From MR-S7 sp000400995 (GTDB taxonomy: Bacteria > Pseudomonadota > Gammaproteobacteria > Burkholderiales > Burkholderiaceae_C), in the NCBI RefSeq assembly GCF_045291395.1, contig NZ_CP152342.1:3038001-3102000 (forward strand): 64,000 nt of DNA, written 5' to 3'. The notes beneath the pieces are model-generated. The model did not search any database, was not told where the DNA came from, and worked only from the letters and a program-made list of their open reading frames with translations. The position numbers and the translations under genes are program-made. Positions 17,212 through 28,557 of the stretch are shown here, piece after piece; the stretch's first letter is position 1, and every line of letters begins with the position of its first letter.

Positions 17212-17512
17212 GGGGAGGGGCGTCGGCGGCGTCCTCGGCCGCCCGATCCTGCCGTTCGAAATAGCTCATCGCCGCACAGTAAACGCAGACGATGGCGATG
17301 AACATCAGGACTGCCCCCTGGGAGGCGATCCAGTAGCTCAGCGGCCACTGTCCCACGGGAAACTGCAGGTCGCGCGCGAAGTAGCACGCGACGAAGGACA
17401 CGAGCACCCACACGAGCAGCAGCCCCGCCTTGAGCCACAGGTGGCGCGCGTCGTGCAGGTCGGGGGCGAAAGGCGCCCCGCCTTGCTCGTCGTGCGCGCC
17501 CTCGTGCGGCAT
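17204..17512 (-). CDS. Sodium/substrate symporter small subunit (DUF4212)
   Basis: 102 residues with two membrane helices (LWLKAGLLLVWVLVSFVACY and ASQGAVLMFIAIVCVYCAAM) and the intervening FPVGQWPLSYWIASQG, the signature of the DUF4212 small subunits that always precede VC_2705-type symporters. The gene directly precedes the large subunit with an 8-nt overlap. It is probably required for stability or activity of the transporter. It starts 4 bp after the stop of ppsA on the same strand, so it may share the ppsA transcript. Confidence 0.9.
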   Translation of the reverse strand: MPHEGAHDEQGGAPFAPDLHDARHLWLKAGLLLVWVLVSFVACYFARDLQFPVGQWPLSYWIASQGAVLMFIAIVCVYCAAMSYFERQDRAAEDAADAPPHA

Positions 17513-17516
17513 GGGG

Positions 17517-19907
17517 TCAGCCTGCCAGCTGCTGCCAGGTGGCGATCACGCTGTCGGGGTTGAGCGAGATCGACGAGATGCCCTCGTCCGCCAGCCACTG
17601 CGCGAAGTCCGGGTGGTCGCTGGGGCCCTGGCCGCAGATGCCCACGTACTTGCCCTGGGCGCGGCAGGCCTGGATGGCGCGCTTGAGCAGCGCCTGCACG
17701 GCCGGGTCGCGCTCGTCGAAGTCGGCGGCGAGCAGCTCCAGGCCGGAGTCGCGGTCCAGGCCCAGCGTGAGCTGGGTCAGGTCGTTGGAGCCGACCGAGA
17801 AGCCGTCGAAAAACGCCAGGAACTCATCGGCCAGCACCGCGTTGCTCGGCACCTCGCACATCATGATGACCTTCAGATCGTTTTCGCCGCGCTTGAGGCC
17901 GTGCTCTGCCAGCAGTTGGGTCACGCGGTCGGCCTGGCCGAGCGTGCGCACGAAGGGCACCATGACCTGCACGTTGGTCAGGCCCATCTCGCCGCGCACC
18001 CGGCGCAGCGCCTCGCACTCCATGGCGAAGGCCTCGCCGAAGTCCGCGCTGATGTAGCGCGCCGCGCCGCGGAAGCCCAGCATCGGGTTCTCTTCCTCGG
18101 GCTCGTAGCGGCTGCCGCCGATGAGCTTGCGGTATTCGTTGGACTTGAAGTCCGACAGGCGCACGATGACCGGCTTGGGCCAGAACGCGGCGGCGATGGT
18201 GGCCACGCCCTCGGCCACCTTGTCCACGTAGAACGCGCGGGGGCTGGCGTGGCCGCGCGCCACGCTCTCCACGGCCTTCTTCAGGTCGGCATCGACGGCG
18301 GGGTAGTCCAGGATGGCCTTGGGGTGCACGCCGATGTTGTTGTTGATGATGAACTCCAGGCGCGCCAGGCCGACACCCTCGTTAGGCAGCTGCGCGAAGT
18401 CGAAGGCGAGCTGCGGGTTGCCCACGTTCATCATGATCTTGGTCTTGATGGGCGGCATCTCGCCGCGCTGCACCTCGGTCACCTCGGTTTCCAGCAGGCC
18501 GTCGTAGATGCGGCCGGTGTCGCCCTCGGCGCAGCTCACGGTGACCAGCGTACCGTCCTTGAGCGCCTCGGTGGCGTGGCCGCAGCCCACCACGGCGGGG
18601 ATGCCCAGCTCGCGCGCGATGATGGCCGCGTGGCAGGTGCGCCCGCCGCGGTTGGTGACGATGGCGCTGGCGCGCTTCATCACCGGCTCCCAGTTGGGGT
18701 CCGTCATGTCGGTGACCAGCACGTCGCCGGGCTGCACCTTGTCCATCTCGCTGATGCTGTGCACCAGGCGCACGGGGCCGGTGCCGATCTTCTGGCCGAT
18801 GGCGCGGCCCTCGGCCAGCACGGTGCCCGTGCCCTTGAGCTTGAAGCGCTGCTCGGCCTGGCCCTTGGACTGGCTCTTCACCGTCTCGGGGCGCGCCTGC
18901 AGGATGTAGAGCTGGCCGTCGGTGCCGTCCTTGCCCCACTCGATGTCCATGGGGCGGCCGTAGTGCTGCTCGATCACCAGCGCGTAGTGGGCGAGCTGCT
19001 CCACCTCGGCGTCGGTCAGCGAATAGCGGTTGCGCAGCTCGGTGGCCACGTCGGTGGTCTTGACCAGGCGGCCAGCGGCGGCCTTTTCCTCGGCCGTGGC
19101 GAAGACCATCTGGATCAGCTTGCTGCCGAGGTTGCGGCGGATCACGGCCTTGTTGCCCGCCTGGAGCATGGGCTTGTGCACGTAGAACTCGTCGGGGTTC
19201 ACGGCGCCCTGCACCACCGTCTCGCCCAGGCCGTAGCTGCTGGTGATGAAGACCACGTCCTCGAAGCCGGACTCGGTGTCGATGGTGAACATCACGCCGG
19301 CCGCGCCCAGATCGGAGCGCACCATGCGCTGCACGCCGGCCGAGAGGGCCACCACGTCGTGCGCGAAGCCCTTGTGCACGCGGTAGGAGATGGCGCGGTC
19401 GTTGTAGAGCGACGCGAACACTTCCTTCATCTTGTGCAGCACGTCCTCGATGCCGACCACGTTCAGGAAGGTTTCCTGCTGGCCCGCGAAGGAGGCGTCC
19501 GGCAGGTCCTCGGCCGTGGCGGAGGAGCGCACGGCGAAACTGGCCTTGTCGTTGCCCGCGCACAGCGTGGTGAAGGCGCCGCGCACGGCCTGTTCCAGGT
19601 CGGCCGGGAAGGGCTGGCTTTCCACCCAGCCGCGGATCTCGGCGCCTGCCTCGGCCAGCGCGCGCACGTCGTCGGTGTCCAGCGCCGCCAGGCGCTGGCT
19701 GATGCGCTCGGCCAAGCCTTCGTGCTTGAGGAATTCGCGGAACGCGTGCGCGGTGGTGGCGAAGCCCGTGGGCACGCGCACGCCCTGCGGCAGCTGGGAG
19801 ATCATCTCGCCGAGGCTGGCGTTCTTGCCGCCGACGACCTCGACGTCGCTCATTCTCAGGTTCTCAAACGGTACGACCAGGGCGGTCGCCTCGAAGCGTG
19901 CAGACAT
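17517..19907 (-). CDS. ppsA: Phosphoenolpyruvate synthase
   Basis: 796 residues from ATG 19907, chosen because GGAG lies at the right distance and MSARFEATALVVPFENLRM matches the usual PpsA N-terminus. Domains in order: ATP-grasp nucleotide binding (VGGKNASLGEM, SFAVRSSATAEDLPDASFAGQ), the phosphohistidine swivel domain with GGRTCHAAIIARELGIPAVVG (catalytic His), and the PEP/pyruvate-binding TIM barrel (GFRGAARYI, VPFVRTLGQ, CGQGPSDHPDFA). Converts pyruvate and ATP to PEP, AMP and phosphate for gluconeogenesis in the cytoplasm. It is divergent from ppsR, its known regulator, over a 220-bp spacer. Confidence 0.96.
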   Translation of the reverse strand: MSARFEATALVVPFENLRMSDVEVVGGKNASLGEMISQLPQGVRVPTGFATTAHAFREFLKHEGLAERISQRLAALDTDDVRALAEAGAEIRGWVESQPFPADLEQAVRGAFTTLCAGNDKASFAVRSSATAEDLPDASFAGQQETFLNVVGIEDVLHKMKEVFASLYNDRAISYRVHKGFAHDVVALSAGVQRMVRSDLGAAGVMFTIDTESGFEDVVFITSSYGLGETVVQGAVNPDEFYVHKPMLQAGNKAVIRRNLGSKLIQMVFATAEEKAAAGRLVKTTDVATELRNRYSLTDAEVEQLAHYALVIEQHYGRPMDIEWGKDGTDGQLYILQARPETVKSQSKGQAEQRFKLKGTGTVLAEGRAIGQKIGTGPVRLVHSISEMDKVQPGDVLVTDMTDPNWEPVMKRASAIVTNRGGRTCHAAIIARELGIPAVVGCGHATEALKDGTLVTVSCAEGDTGRIYDGLLETEVTEVQRGEMPPIKTKIMMNVGNPQLAFDFAQLPNEGVGLARLEFIINNNIGVHPKAILDYPAVDADLKKAVESVARGHASPRAFYVDKVAEGVATIAAAFWPKPVIVRLSDFKSNEYRKLIGGSRYEPEEENPMLGFRGAARYISADFGEAFAMECEALRRVRGEMGLTNVQVMVPFVRTLGQADRVTQLLAEHGLKRGENDLKVIMMCEVPSNAVLADEFLAFFDGFSVGSNDLTQLTLGLDRDSGLELLAADFDERDPAVQALLKRAIQACRAQGKYVGICGQGPSDHPDFAQWLADEGISSISLNPDSVIATWQQLAG

Positions 19908-20127
19908 GGGAAAGCTCCAGAAGTTGAAAACCGGTCTGCGCCCAGGCGGGGCGGGCAGTCGCCCATGCAGCGGCCACGGCTTTGCTGTTCTGGTTGTGGG
20001 CCGGCGCGGTGCATGGGGGAAATTGGGAATAATGGGCGCCATTGTAGGCGCGCCCAGGCGGGCCGTCCCGGCCCCCATTTCCTGCTGGTTTCCTACCGGT
20101 TTCTCCCTCCGTACAGCCCTTCTTCCC

Positions 20128-20958
20128 ATGCTTCCCACGCACACGCGCACCGTGTTCTACATCTCCGACGGCACGGGCATCACGGCCGAGACCTTCGGCA
20201 ACGCCATCCTGGCGCAGTTCGACATGAAGCCGCGCCACGTGCGCCTGCCCTTCGTCGACACCGAGGACAAGGCGCACCAGGTCGTGCGCCAGATCAACCA
20301 CACGGCCGAGCTGGAGGGCAAGAAGCCCATCGTCTTCACCACGCTGGTGAACATGAGCGTGCTGCGCATCATCGAGGAAGGCTGCCGGGGCATGCTGCTG
20401 GACATGTTCGGCACCTTCATCCGCCCGCTGGAGGCCGAGCTGGGCGTGAAGTCGCTGCACCGCGTGGGGCGCTTCTCGGACGTGAGCGTGTCCAAGGAAT
20501 ACAGCGACCGCATCGAGGCCATCAACTTCAGCCTGGACCACGACGACGGCCAGAGCCACCGCGACCTGAGCGGCGCGGACGTGATCCTGATCGGCGTCTC
20601 GCGCAGCGGCAAGACGCCCACCAGCCTCTACCTGGCCATGCAGTGCGGCCTGAAGGTGGCCAACTACCCGCTGATCCCCGAGGACTTCGACCGCCGCCAG
20701 CTCCCGCCGGCGCTGGTGCCGCACCGCAAGAAGATCTTCGGGCTGACCATCGACCCGCAGCGGCTCTCGCAGATCCGCAACGAGCGCCGGCCCGGCTCGC
20801 GCTACGCCGACCTGGCGAACTGCCGCAACGAGGTGTCGGAGGCCGAGGCCATGATGCGCCGCTCGGGCATCCGCTGGCTCTCCACGACGACCAAGAGCAT
20901 CGAGGAAATCGCCACCACCATCCTGCAGGAAGTGCGGCCCGAACGCCTGCAGTACTGA
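20128..20958 (+). CDS. ppsR: PEP synthase regulatory protein (bifunctional kinase/pyrophosphorylase, DUF299)
   Basis: 276 residues. N-terminal TRTVFYISDGTGITAETFG and the P-loop VILIGVSRSGKTPTSLYLA, followed by YPLIPEDF and KIFGLTIDPQRL, are the hallmark blocks of the DUF299 family. The protein inactivates PpsA by ADP-dependent phosphorylation of the Thr next to its catalytic His and reactivates it by phosphorolysis; the target TCHA motif is present in the divergent ppsA. Start ATG 20128 is the first in frame before the conserved block. Palindromic repeat copy 9 follows the stop codon. Confidence 0.95.
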   Translation: MLPTHTRTVFYISDGTGITAETFGNAILAQFDMKPRHVRLPFVDTEDKAHQVVRQINHTAELEGKKPIVFTTLVNMSVLRIIEEGCRGMLLDMFGTFIRPLEAELGVKSLHRVGRFSDVSVSKEYSDRIEAINFSLDHDDGQSHRDLSGADVILIGVSRSGKTPTSLYLAMQCGLKVANYPLIPEDFDRRQLPPALVPHRKKIFGLTIDPQRLSQIRNERRPGSRYADLANCRNEVSEAEAMMRRSGIRWLSTTTKSIEEIATTILQEVRPERLQY

Positions 20959-20979
20959 GCGCGCCCGGGCGCTGGAATT

Positions 20980-21033
20980 TGAACGAAATCCGCCTCCGGC
21001 GCTTATACAGCAAGCGCGAGCAGCTATAAATAG
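20980..21033. repeat. Interspersed palindromic repeat, copy 9
   Basis: AAATCCGCCTCCGGCGCTTA, loop, AGCAAGCGCGAGCAGCTA, TAAATAGC. It lies between the convergent ends of ppsR and the AraC regulator, where it may act as a hairpin between transcripts. Confidence 0.82.
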
Positions 21034-21040
21034 CAGAGCG

Positions 21041-22036
21041 TCACCATGACGGCCGCACCTGCCGCGGCGTCACGCCGAAGCGGCGGCGGAAGGCGGTGGC
21101 GAAGTTGGCCGGGCTGCGGTAGCCCGCCAGCAGCGCGGCGGCGGCCACGTCGGCCTCGCCGCGCTCCAGCGCATCGTGCGCGGCCTGCAGGCGGCGCCCG
21201 CGCAAGTAGTCGATCACCGTGGTGCCCGCCACCCTGGGGAAATGCCGTTGCAGGTGGGCCGCGCTCATGCCCGCGTGGCGCGCGATCTCGGCCAGCCCCA
21301 TGCCGTCGGCCGCGCCGCTGTCGAGGAAGTCGCGCAACGCGCGCAGGCGGCGCAGGCCGCGCGTATCCAGCCCCGGCGCGGGTGCGGGCGGCGCCGCGCG
21401 GGAGACCGTACCCAGCGCTTCGCCCGCGAGGTCGAGGCAGCGGCTCTCCAGCCACAGCCGCTGCAGCCCGGCCGTCAGCGGCGGCGGGCTGGCGAGCTGC
21501 CCGGCCAGCGCCAGCGCGCGCGGCGAGGGGCGCCAGGGCGCGACGGCCAGGTGCTCGCGCCGGAAGGCGTCGATGCCCGCATCCTCCAGCCCCGCGGCGG
21601 CGAACCATTCGGGCCGCAGCGTGAGCGTGACCTTGCGCTCGCTGCGCCCGCGCCGCCACTGGCGCACGAAGCGGTCGGGCTCGGCCAGGTTCACCAGCAC
21701 GGCCGCGCCGTGCTCCGCCTGCGGGCCGAGCGCGAAGCGGCGCGCGCCATACCCCAGCTCGCTGCTGCCCTGCAGCAGCATGCACAGCTTGAGGCCCGGA
21801 TGCAGCAGGTTGGAGGTGCGCAGCGAATGCAGGTCGCGCACCGCCGTGCGGTAGAGCACGAGGCCGGGGCGCAGCTCCTCGGTGTGCACGCTGCCCTGCA
21901 GCAGCGCGCCGGGCGGCTGCGCGCCCGCGGCGATGCGCCAGCCGCCGCCCAGCAAATGCAGGTCGCGCGTGAGCGCGCCGGCGTCCAGCGGCGCGGCGGA
22001 GCCGGACGCAAAGGTATCTGGTGAATTGGCAAACAT
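21041..22036 (-). CDS. AraC-family regulator (PchR-like, siderophore uptake)
   Basis: 331 residues from ATG 22036; the alternative ATG at 22072 would overlap the presumed promoter. The C-terminus has two HTH motifs (MGLAEIARHAGMSAAHLQRHF and the second within VAAAALLAGYRSPANFATAFRRRFGVTPRQVR). The N-terminal ~200 residues resemble the ligand domain of PchR/YbtA-type activators (LKLCMLLQGSSELGYGARRFAL). It is divergent from a TonB-dependent receptor and esterase, so it probably activates siderophore uptake on binding the ferric siderophore. A Fur-like box lies between the two genes. Confidence 0.87.
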   Translation of the reverse strand: MFANSPDTFASGSAAPLDAGALTRDLHLLGGGWRIAAGAQPPGALLQGSVHTEELRPGLVLYRTAVRDLHSLRTSNLLHPGLKLCMLLQGSSELGYGARRFALGPQAEHGAAVLVNLAEPDRFVRQWRRGRSERKVTLTLRPEWFAAAGLEDAGIDAFRREHLAVAPWRPSPRALALAGQLASPPPLTAGLQRLWLESRCLDLAGEALGTVSRAAPPAPAPGLDTRGLRRLRALRDFLDSGAADGMGLAEIARHAGMSAAHLQRHFPRVAGTTVIDYLRGRRLQAAHDALERGEADVAAAALLAGYRSPANFATAFRRRFGVTPRQVRPSW

Positions 22037-22071
22037 GGCGCGGCGCAGGGCGTGCGAGACTCGCCCGTTCA

Positions 22072-22092
22072 AACAATATTAATTCTCAATTA
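22072..22092. promoter_or_regulatory. Candidate Fur box between AraC regulator and TonB receptor
   Basis: An AT-rich stretch (AACAATATTAATTCTCAATT) stands out in GC-rich surroundings and contains a recognisable half of the Fur consensus (ATTCTCA-like). It lies 26 bp before the receptor start. Assigned by position and partial match. Confidence 0.45.
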
Positions 22093-22117
22093 CAACATTT
22101 TCGCAGAGAGAGAACCC

Positions 22118-24125
<2,008 letters not shown>

Positions 24126-24139
<14 letters not shown>

Positions 24140-25463
24140 CCCGCGCCGCCGCGCCTTGCTGCTGGCCCTGGCCGCCGCCTGGCCCGGCGCCCTCCTCGCC
24201 CAACCCGCCCCCGAGAGCCCGCGCCTGGAGCGCCTGCGCCAGTCCATCGCGGCGGGCGAAGGCAGCGACGCCTTCTGGCGCGCGGTGCGGGCCGCAGGAA
24301 CGCCGCTGGTCGAGCCCGGCGCAGACGGCAAGGAGGCGCTGGTCACCTTCCTCTGGCGCGGCACGCCGCAGACGCGCAGCGTCAAGCTCGCGTGGGCCAT
24401 GCGCTCGGAGGGCGGCTTCCCGCTGGAGCGGATGAGCGGCAGCGACGTCTGGCACCTCACCCTGCGCCTGCCGCGCGGCATGCGCGCGTCCTACCAGATC
24501 GTGGCCGATCCCGAGGTACCGCCCGGTGCCGACCGCATCGCCCGCGCCCGGGCCGAGGACGCCGCGGCCCGGCCCGATCCGCTCAACCCGCTGCCGCACT
24601 GGCCGCCCGCGCCCGCGCGCGGCCCCGCCTCGGCCGAGCCCACGGCGCCGCGCTCGGTGCTGCGCCTGCCCGGCGCACTCGAAGAACCCTGGGCCGATGC
24701 GGGCGATGCACCGCGCGGCACGCTCACGCACCACCGCATCGCCAGCCAGGTGCTGGACAACGCACGCGACGTGAGCTTCTACCTGCCGCCCGGCGCCGCG
24801 CACACGGCCTTGCCATTGCTGGTGCTGTTCGACCGCGAGCCCTACCTGGACCGCGTGGACGTGCCCGCGCTGCTCGACGCGCTCATCGCCCAGCGCCGCA
24901 TCCCGCCCATGGCGGCGGTGTTCGTGGGCCACCCCGCGCCCGCGCTGCGCGGCAAGGAGCTGCCCGCCCACGAGGGCTTCGCCGACTTCATGGCCCGCGA
25001 GCTGATGCCCTGGCTGCGCGCGCGCTGGCCCGCCGTCTCCACCGCGCCGCGCGACGTGGTCGCGGCCGGGTCGAGCTATGGCGGTCTGGCCGCCGCATGG
25101 CTGGCCTACCGGCATCCGCAGGTGTTCGGCAGCGTGCTCGCGCTCTCGGGCTCGTTCTGGTGGGGGCCGGACAACGTGCCGCGCCAGCCCGGTTTCGACC
25201 GCTGGGGCGAAGGCGAGTGGCTCACGCGCCGGTTCGCCGCCAGCGAGCGCCTGCCGCTGCGCTTTTTCATCACGGCAGGGCTGATGGAAATCACCCTCAC
25301 CGGCGACGGCGGCGGCATCCTCGACACCAGCCGCCACCTGCGCACCGTGCTGCAGGCCAAGGGCTACCCGGTGCACTACCGCGAGTTCCCCGGCGGGCAC
25401 GACTACTACGCCTGGCGCGGCGAGCTGGCGCAGGGGCTGGTGGCGCTGCTGGGCACGCCCTGA
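24126..25463 (+). CDS. Periplasmic enterochelin (catecholate siderophore) esterase, Fes/PfeE-like
   Basis: 445 residues. An N-terminal signal sequence (RRALLLALAAAWPGALLAQP) points to the periplasm. An Ig-like N-terminal Fes domain (FLWRGTPQTRSVKLAW, LPRGMRASYQIV) precedes an alpha/beta hydrolase of the esterase-D type: LPLLVLFDREPYLDRVDV, nucleophile elbow GSSYGG, and the catalytic His in FPGGHDYYAWR. It hydrolyses the ester backbone of the ferric siderophore to release iron. The start ATG 24126 overlaps the receptor stop, so translation is coupled. A bidirectional terminator follows. Confidence 0.88.
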
Positions 25464-25466
25464 CGC

Positions 25467-25508
25467 CAAAAAAGCGGAAGGGCGCCATGGCCCTTCCGCT
25501 TCCTTATT
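25467..25508. terminator. Bidirectional hairpin terminator between esterase and ahpF
   Basis: Perfect stem AAGCGGAAGGGC/GCCCTTCCGCTT with A-run on the left and T-rich run on the right; it serves the convergent esterase gene and ahpF. Confidence 0.88.
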
Positions 25509-25558
25509 GATAGCTGCCAGCGCTTGCCGTACAAGCGCTGGCGCCTTATTTTCCTTGA
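25505..25558. repeat. Interspersed palindromic repeat, copy 10
   Basis: TTATTGATAGCTGCCAGCGC, TTGCCGTACAAGCGCTGGCG, CCTTATTTTCC. It immediately follows the terminator and ends just before the ahpF stop codon. Confidence 0.88.
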
Positions 25559-25562
25559 AGAA

Positions 25563-27131
25563 TCACGCCGGCGCCGTGGTGCGGATCATGTGGTCGAACG
25601 CGCTCAGCGCGGCGGTGGCGCCCGCGCCGGCGGCGATCACGATCTGCTTGTACGGCACCGTGGTGCAGTCGCCCGCGGCGAACACGCCCGGCACGTTGGT
25701 GTGGCCACGGGCATCGATCTCGATCTCGCCGAACCGCGACAGGTTCACGGTGCCCTTGAGCCAGTCCGTGTTGGGCAGCAGGCCGATCTGCACGAAGATG
25801 CCTTCGAGCGGCAGCTGGCGCACTTCGCCGGTCTCGCGGTCCTTGTAGGTGATGCCGTTGACCTTGTGGCCGTCGCCGTTCACCTCGGTGGTCTGCGCGT
25901 TGACGATGATGTCCACGTTCGGCAGGCTGCGCAGCTTGCGCTGCAGCACCGCGTCGGCCTTCAGCTCGGGCGCGAATTCGAGCAGCGTGACGTGCTTGAC
26001 CACGCCCGCGAGGTCGATGGCCGCCTCCACGCCCGAATTGCCACCGCCGATCACGGCCACCGGCTTGCCCTTGAAGAGCGGGCCATCGCAGTGGGGGCAG
26101 TAGGTGACGCCCTTGGTGCGGTACTGCTCCTCGCCGGGCACGTTCATGTTGCGCCAGCGCGCGCCGGTCGAGAGGATCACGGTGCGGCTCTTGAGCACGG
26201 CGCCGTTGTCCAGCTCCACCTCGACCAGGCCGCCCTCGACGGCAGCGGGGCGCAGGGCCTTGGCGCGCTGCAGGTTCATGATGTCCACCTCGTAGTCGCG
26301 CACGTGGCGCTCCAGCGCGGCGGCGAACTGCGGGCCTTCGGTCTTGCTGATGGAGATGTAGTTCTCGATGTCCAGCGTGTCCAGCACCTGGCCGCCGAAG
26401 CGCTCGGCCGCCACGCCGGTGCGGATGCCCTTGCGCGCCGCATAGACGGCCGCCGCAGCGCCGGCCGGGCCGCCGCCGACGATGAGCACGTCGAACGCCT
26501 CCTTGGCATTCAGCTTGGCGGCATCGCGCCTGGCGGCGCCGCTGTCGATCTTGCCGACGATCTCGGCCAGCTCCATGCGGCCCTGGCCGAAATGCTGGCC
26601 GTTGAGGTAGACGGTGGGCACGCCCATGATCTCGCGCGCCTCGATCTCCTTCTGGAACACGCCGCCGTCGATGGCCGTGTGCGTGATGCGCGGGTTGAGC
26701 ACGCTCATGAGGTTGAGCGCCTGCACCACGTCCGGGCAGTTGTGGCAGGAGAGCGAGTAGTAGGTCTCGAAGTGGAAGTCGCCTTCCAGGTTCTTCACCT
26801 GCTCCAGCAGGTCGGCCGCTTCCTTGGAGGGGTGGCCGCCCACCTGCAGCAGCGCCAGCACCAGCGAGGTGAATTCATGGCCCAGCGGCACGCCGGCGAA
26901 GCGCACGCCCGTGTCCACGCCGGGATTGGTGATCAGGAAGGACGGCTTGCGCACATCGGCGTCGTTCTTCTCGACCACGGTGATCTTGTCGGATTGCGCG
27001 CGGATGTCTTCCAGCAGCTCGCGCAGCTCCTGCGACGCGGCCCCGTCGTCCAGCGTGGCCACCAGCTCCACCGGCTTCTGCAGGCGTTCCAGATAGGCTT
27101 TGAGTTGGGCTTTGAGGGTGTCGTCGAGCAT
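25563..27131 (-). CDS. ahpF: Alkyl hydroperoxide reductase subunit F (NADH:peroxiredoxin reductase)
   Basis: 522 residues, the normal AhpF length. Two tandem thioredoxin-like folds at the N-terminus carry the redox pair SCHNCPDV (about 128-131). The flavoprotein part has FAD site VLIVGGGPAGAAAAVYAAR, the second dithiol CPHCDGPLF, NAD site VAVIGGGNSGVEAAIDLAG and terminal GVFAAGDCTTVPYKQIVIA. It passes electrons from NADH via FAD to AhpC. It lies downstream of ahpC on the same strand; a terminator-like hairpin between the genes suggests that ahpF gets only part of the ahpC transcription. Confidence 0.97.
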   Translation of the reverse strand: MLDDTLKAQLKAYLERLQKPVELVATLDDGAASQELRELLEDIRAQSDKITVVEKNDADVRKPSFLITNPGVDTGVRFAGVPLGHEFTSLVLALLQVGGHPSKEAADLLEQVKNLEGDFHFETYYSLSCHNCPDVVQALNLMSVLNPRITHTAIDGGVFQKEIEAREIMGVPTVYLNGQHFGQGRMELAEIVGKIDSGAARRDAAKLNAKEAFDVLIVGGGPAGAAAAVYAARKGIRTGVAAERFGGQVLDTLDIENYISISKTEGPQFAAALERHVRDYEVDIMNLQRAKALRPAAVEGGLVEVELDNGAVLKSRTVILSTGARWRNMNVPGEEQYRTKGVTYCPHCDGPLFKGKPVAVIGGGNSGVEAAIDLAGVVKHVTLLEFAPELKADAVLQRKLRSLPNVDIIVNAQTTEVNGDGHKVNGITYKDRETGEVRQLPLEGIFVQIGLLPNTDWLKGTVNLSRFGEIEIDARGHTNVPGVFAAGDCTTVPYKQIVIAAGAGATAALSAFDHMIRTTAPA

Positions 27132-27162
27132 GGCGCGAATCCTTGTTGTGAGAATGTTCGGG

Positions 27163-27194
27163 GAAAAAAAGCCCGGGCGCCAGGCACCCGGGCG
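27163..27194 (-). terminator. Hairpin terminator/attenuator between ahpC and ahpF
   Basis: Stem GCCCGGGTGCC/GGCGCCCGGGC followed on the minus strand by seven T residues. It sits 29 bp after the ahpC stop and 32 bp before the ahpF start. Confidence 0.85.
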
Positions 27195-27222
27195 TCTTCA
27201 ACAGGTCAACTGAAGCAGTGGC

Positions 27223-27798
27223 TTAGATCTTGCCGACCAGGTCCAGCGAAGGCGTCAGCGTCTTGGCGCCTTCCTTCCACTTGGCGGGGCACACCTGGCC
27301 GGGGTGGGAGGCGGTGTACTGGGCAGCCTTGAGCTTGCGCAGGGTTTCGGACACGTCGCGGGCGATTTCGTTGGAGTGGATTTCCTGGGTCTTGATCACG
27401 CCATCGGGGTTGATCACGAACGTGCCGCGCAGCGCCAGGCCTTCTTCGGGGATGTGCACGCCGAAGGCGTTGGTCAGTTGGTGCGTGGGGTCGCCCACCA
27501 GCGGGAACTTGGCCTTGCCCACGGCGTCGGAGGTCTCGTGCCATACCTTGTGCGAGAAGTGCGTGTCGGTGGTGACGATGTACACCTCGGCGCCGGCCTT
27601 CTGGAACTCGGCGTAGTTGTCGGCGGCATCCTCGATCTCGGTCGGGCAGTTGAAGGTGAAGGCAGCCGGCATGAAGATCAGCACGGACCACTTGCCCTTC
27701 AGGTCGGCTTCGGTGAGGTCGATGAACTCGCCCTTGCCATTGCGGTTCACGAAGGCGGTGGTCTTGAAGGGTTGCACTTGCGTATTGATCAGGGACAT
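27223..27798 (-). CDS. ahpC: Alkyl hydroperoxide reductase subunit C (2-Cys peroxiredoxin)
   Basis: 191 residues from ATG 27798 with AAGGAAA ribosome site. The peroxidatic Cys is C51 in MPAAFTFNCPTEIEDAA (the common YPADFTF carries A for D here) and the resolving Cys is in HPGQVCPAKWKEG. The segment VSTD-like VTTDTHFSHKVWHE and the Arg in the active site environment (LRGTFVINPDG) are conserved. Reduces H2O2 and organic peroxides in the cytoplasm with AhpF. Upstream is an unusually AT-rich stretch containing a possible OxyR site, shared with divergent bfr. Confidence 0.97.
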   Translation of the reverse strand: MSLINTQVQPFKTTAFVNRNGKGEFIDLTEADLKGKWSVLIFMPAAFTFNCPTEIEDAADNYAEFQKAGAEVYIVTTDTHFSHKVWHETSDAVGKAKFPLVGDPTHQLTNAFGVHIPEEGLALRGTFVINPDGVIKTQEIHSNEIARDVSETLRKLKAAQYTASHPGQVCPAKWKEGAKTLTPSLDLVGKI

Positions 27799-27865
27799 TG
27801 CTGTTTCCTTGGTTGGTTGGCTGAACACAGGACCGAAGTCTAGACGCTTACACACCATCAATCCA

Positions 27866-27902
27866 ATTAATTAACATGATTGAATTGATTGTCTTTATCT
27901 AT
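27866..27902. promoter_or_regulatory. Possible OxyR binding site in AT-rich ahpC/bfr spacer
   Basis: Read on the minus strand, ATAGATAAAGACAAT, 7 bp, then ATCATGTTAATTAAT matches the OxyR pattern of ATAG-N7-CTAT tandem halves well in the first and partly in the second half. It lies ~70 bp before ahpC, a usual OxyR target. Confidence 0.38.
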
Positions 27903-28056
27903 ATAAAAGCCGCCTCCCACCTGCTCGAATACGAACACGTCTCAGCATGAAACCCAGCCAATGCGCACGCACGGGGGCTTCGCGGGGCGTGCTTGTCAGC
28001 ACGGGGGCGTGCACCCACAATCGGCGCCCATCATCACTACAACGAGGAGTCTCCCC

Positions 28057-28533
28057 ATGAAAGGCGACGCACAAGTCATCGCGCACCTGCAGGCGCAGCT
28101 GAAGAACGAACTCACGGCCATCAACCAGTATTTCCTGCACTACCGCATGCTCAAGCACTGGGGCTTCGACAAGCTGGCCAAGAAGGAGTACGACGAGTCC
28201 ATCGGCGAGATGAAGCACGCCGACAAGCTCATGGACCGCATCTTCATGCTGGACGGCCTGCCCAACCTGCAGGACCTGGCCAAGCTGCAGGTGGGCGAGG
28301 ACGTGCCCGAGATCCTGGAATGCGACCTGCGCGCGGAGCGCGGCGCGCAGGCCACGATCAAGGAAGGCATCGCCCACTGCGAGGCGGTGCGCGACTACGT
28401 CTCGCGCGACCTGCTGGAAGACATCCTGGAAGACACGGAGGAGCACATCGATTTCCTGGAAACCCAGATCGAGCTACTCGCCAAGGTGGGCCTGCAGAAC
28501 TACCTGCAGTCGCAGATGGCCGACGCCGACTGA
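28057..28533 (+). CDS. bfr: Bacterioferritin
   Basis: 158 residues, standard Bfr length. The di-iron ferroxidase ligands are in canonical positions: E18 (LKNELTAINQY), Y25, E51 and H54 (GEMKHADKLM), with E94-like and E127/H130 in LEDTEEHIDF. M52, the haem axial ligand, is present, so the protein can bind haem between subunits. ATG 28057 is preceded by GAGGAG. It stores iron in a 24-mer cytoplasmic shell and limits Fenton chemistry, fitting its position divergent from ahpC. The sequence upstream carries no other gene. Confidence 0.96.
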   Translation: MKGDAQVIAHLQAQLKNELTAINQYFLHYRMLKHWGFDKLAKKEYDESIGEMKHADKLMDRIFMLDGLPNLQDLAKLQVGEDVPEILECDLRAERGAQATIKEGIAHCEAVRDYVSRDLLEDILEDTEEHIDFLETQIELLAKVGLQNYLQSQMADAD

Positions 28534-28557
28534 AGCGCGGCCCCCTACACCGCTTTG

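Noticed and set aside
19864..20724. Antisense ORF across ppsR
   Set aside because: ppsR is clearly identified by DUF299 motifs; the antisense frame has only Ala/Gln/His-rich sequence.
22037..22072. Upstream start of the AraC regulator at 22072
   Set aside because: It would place the coding sequence over the AT-rich Fur-like promoter region and adds residues not matching the family.
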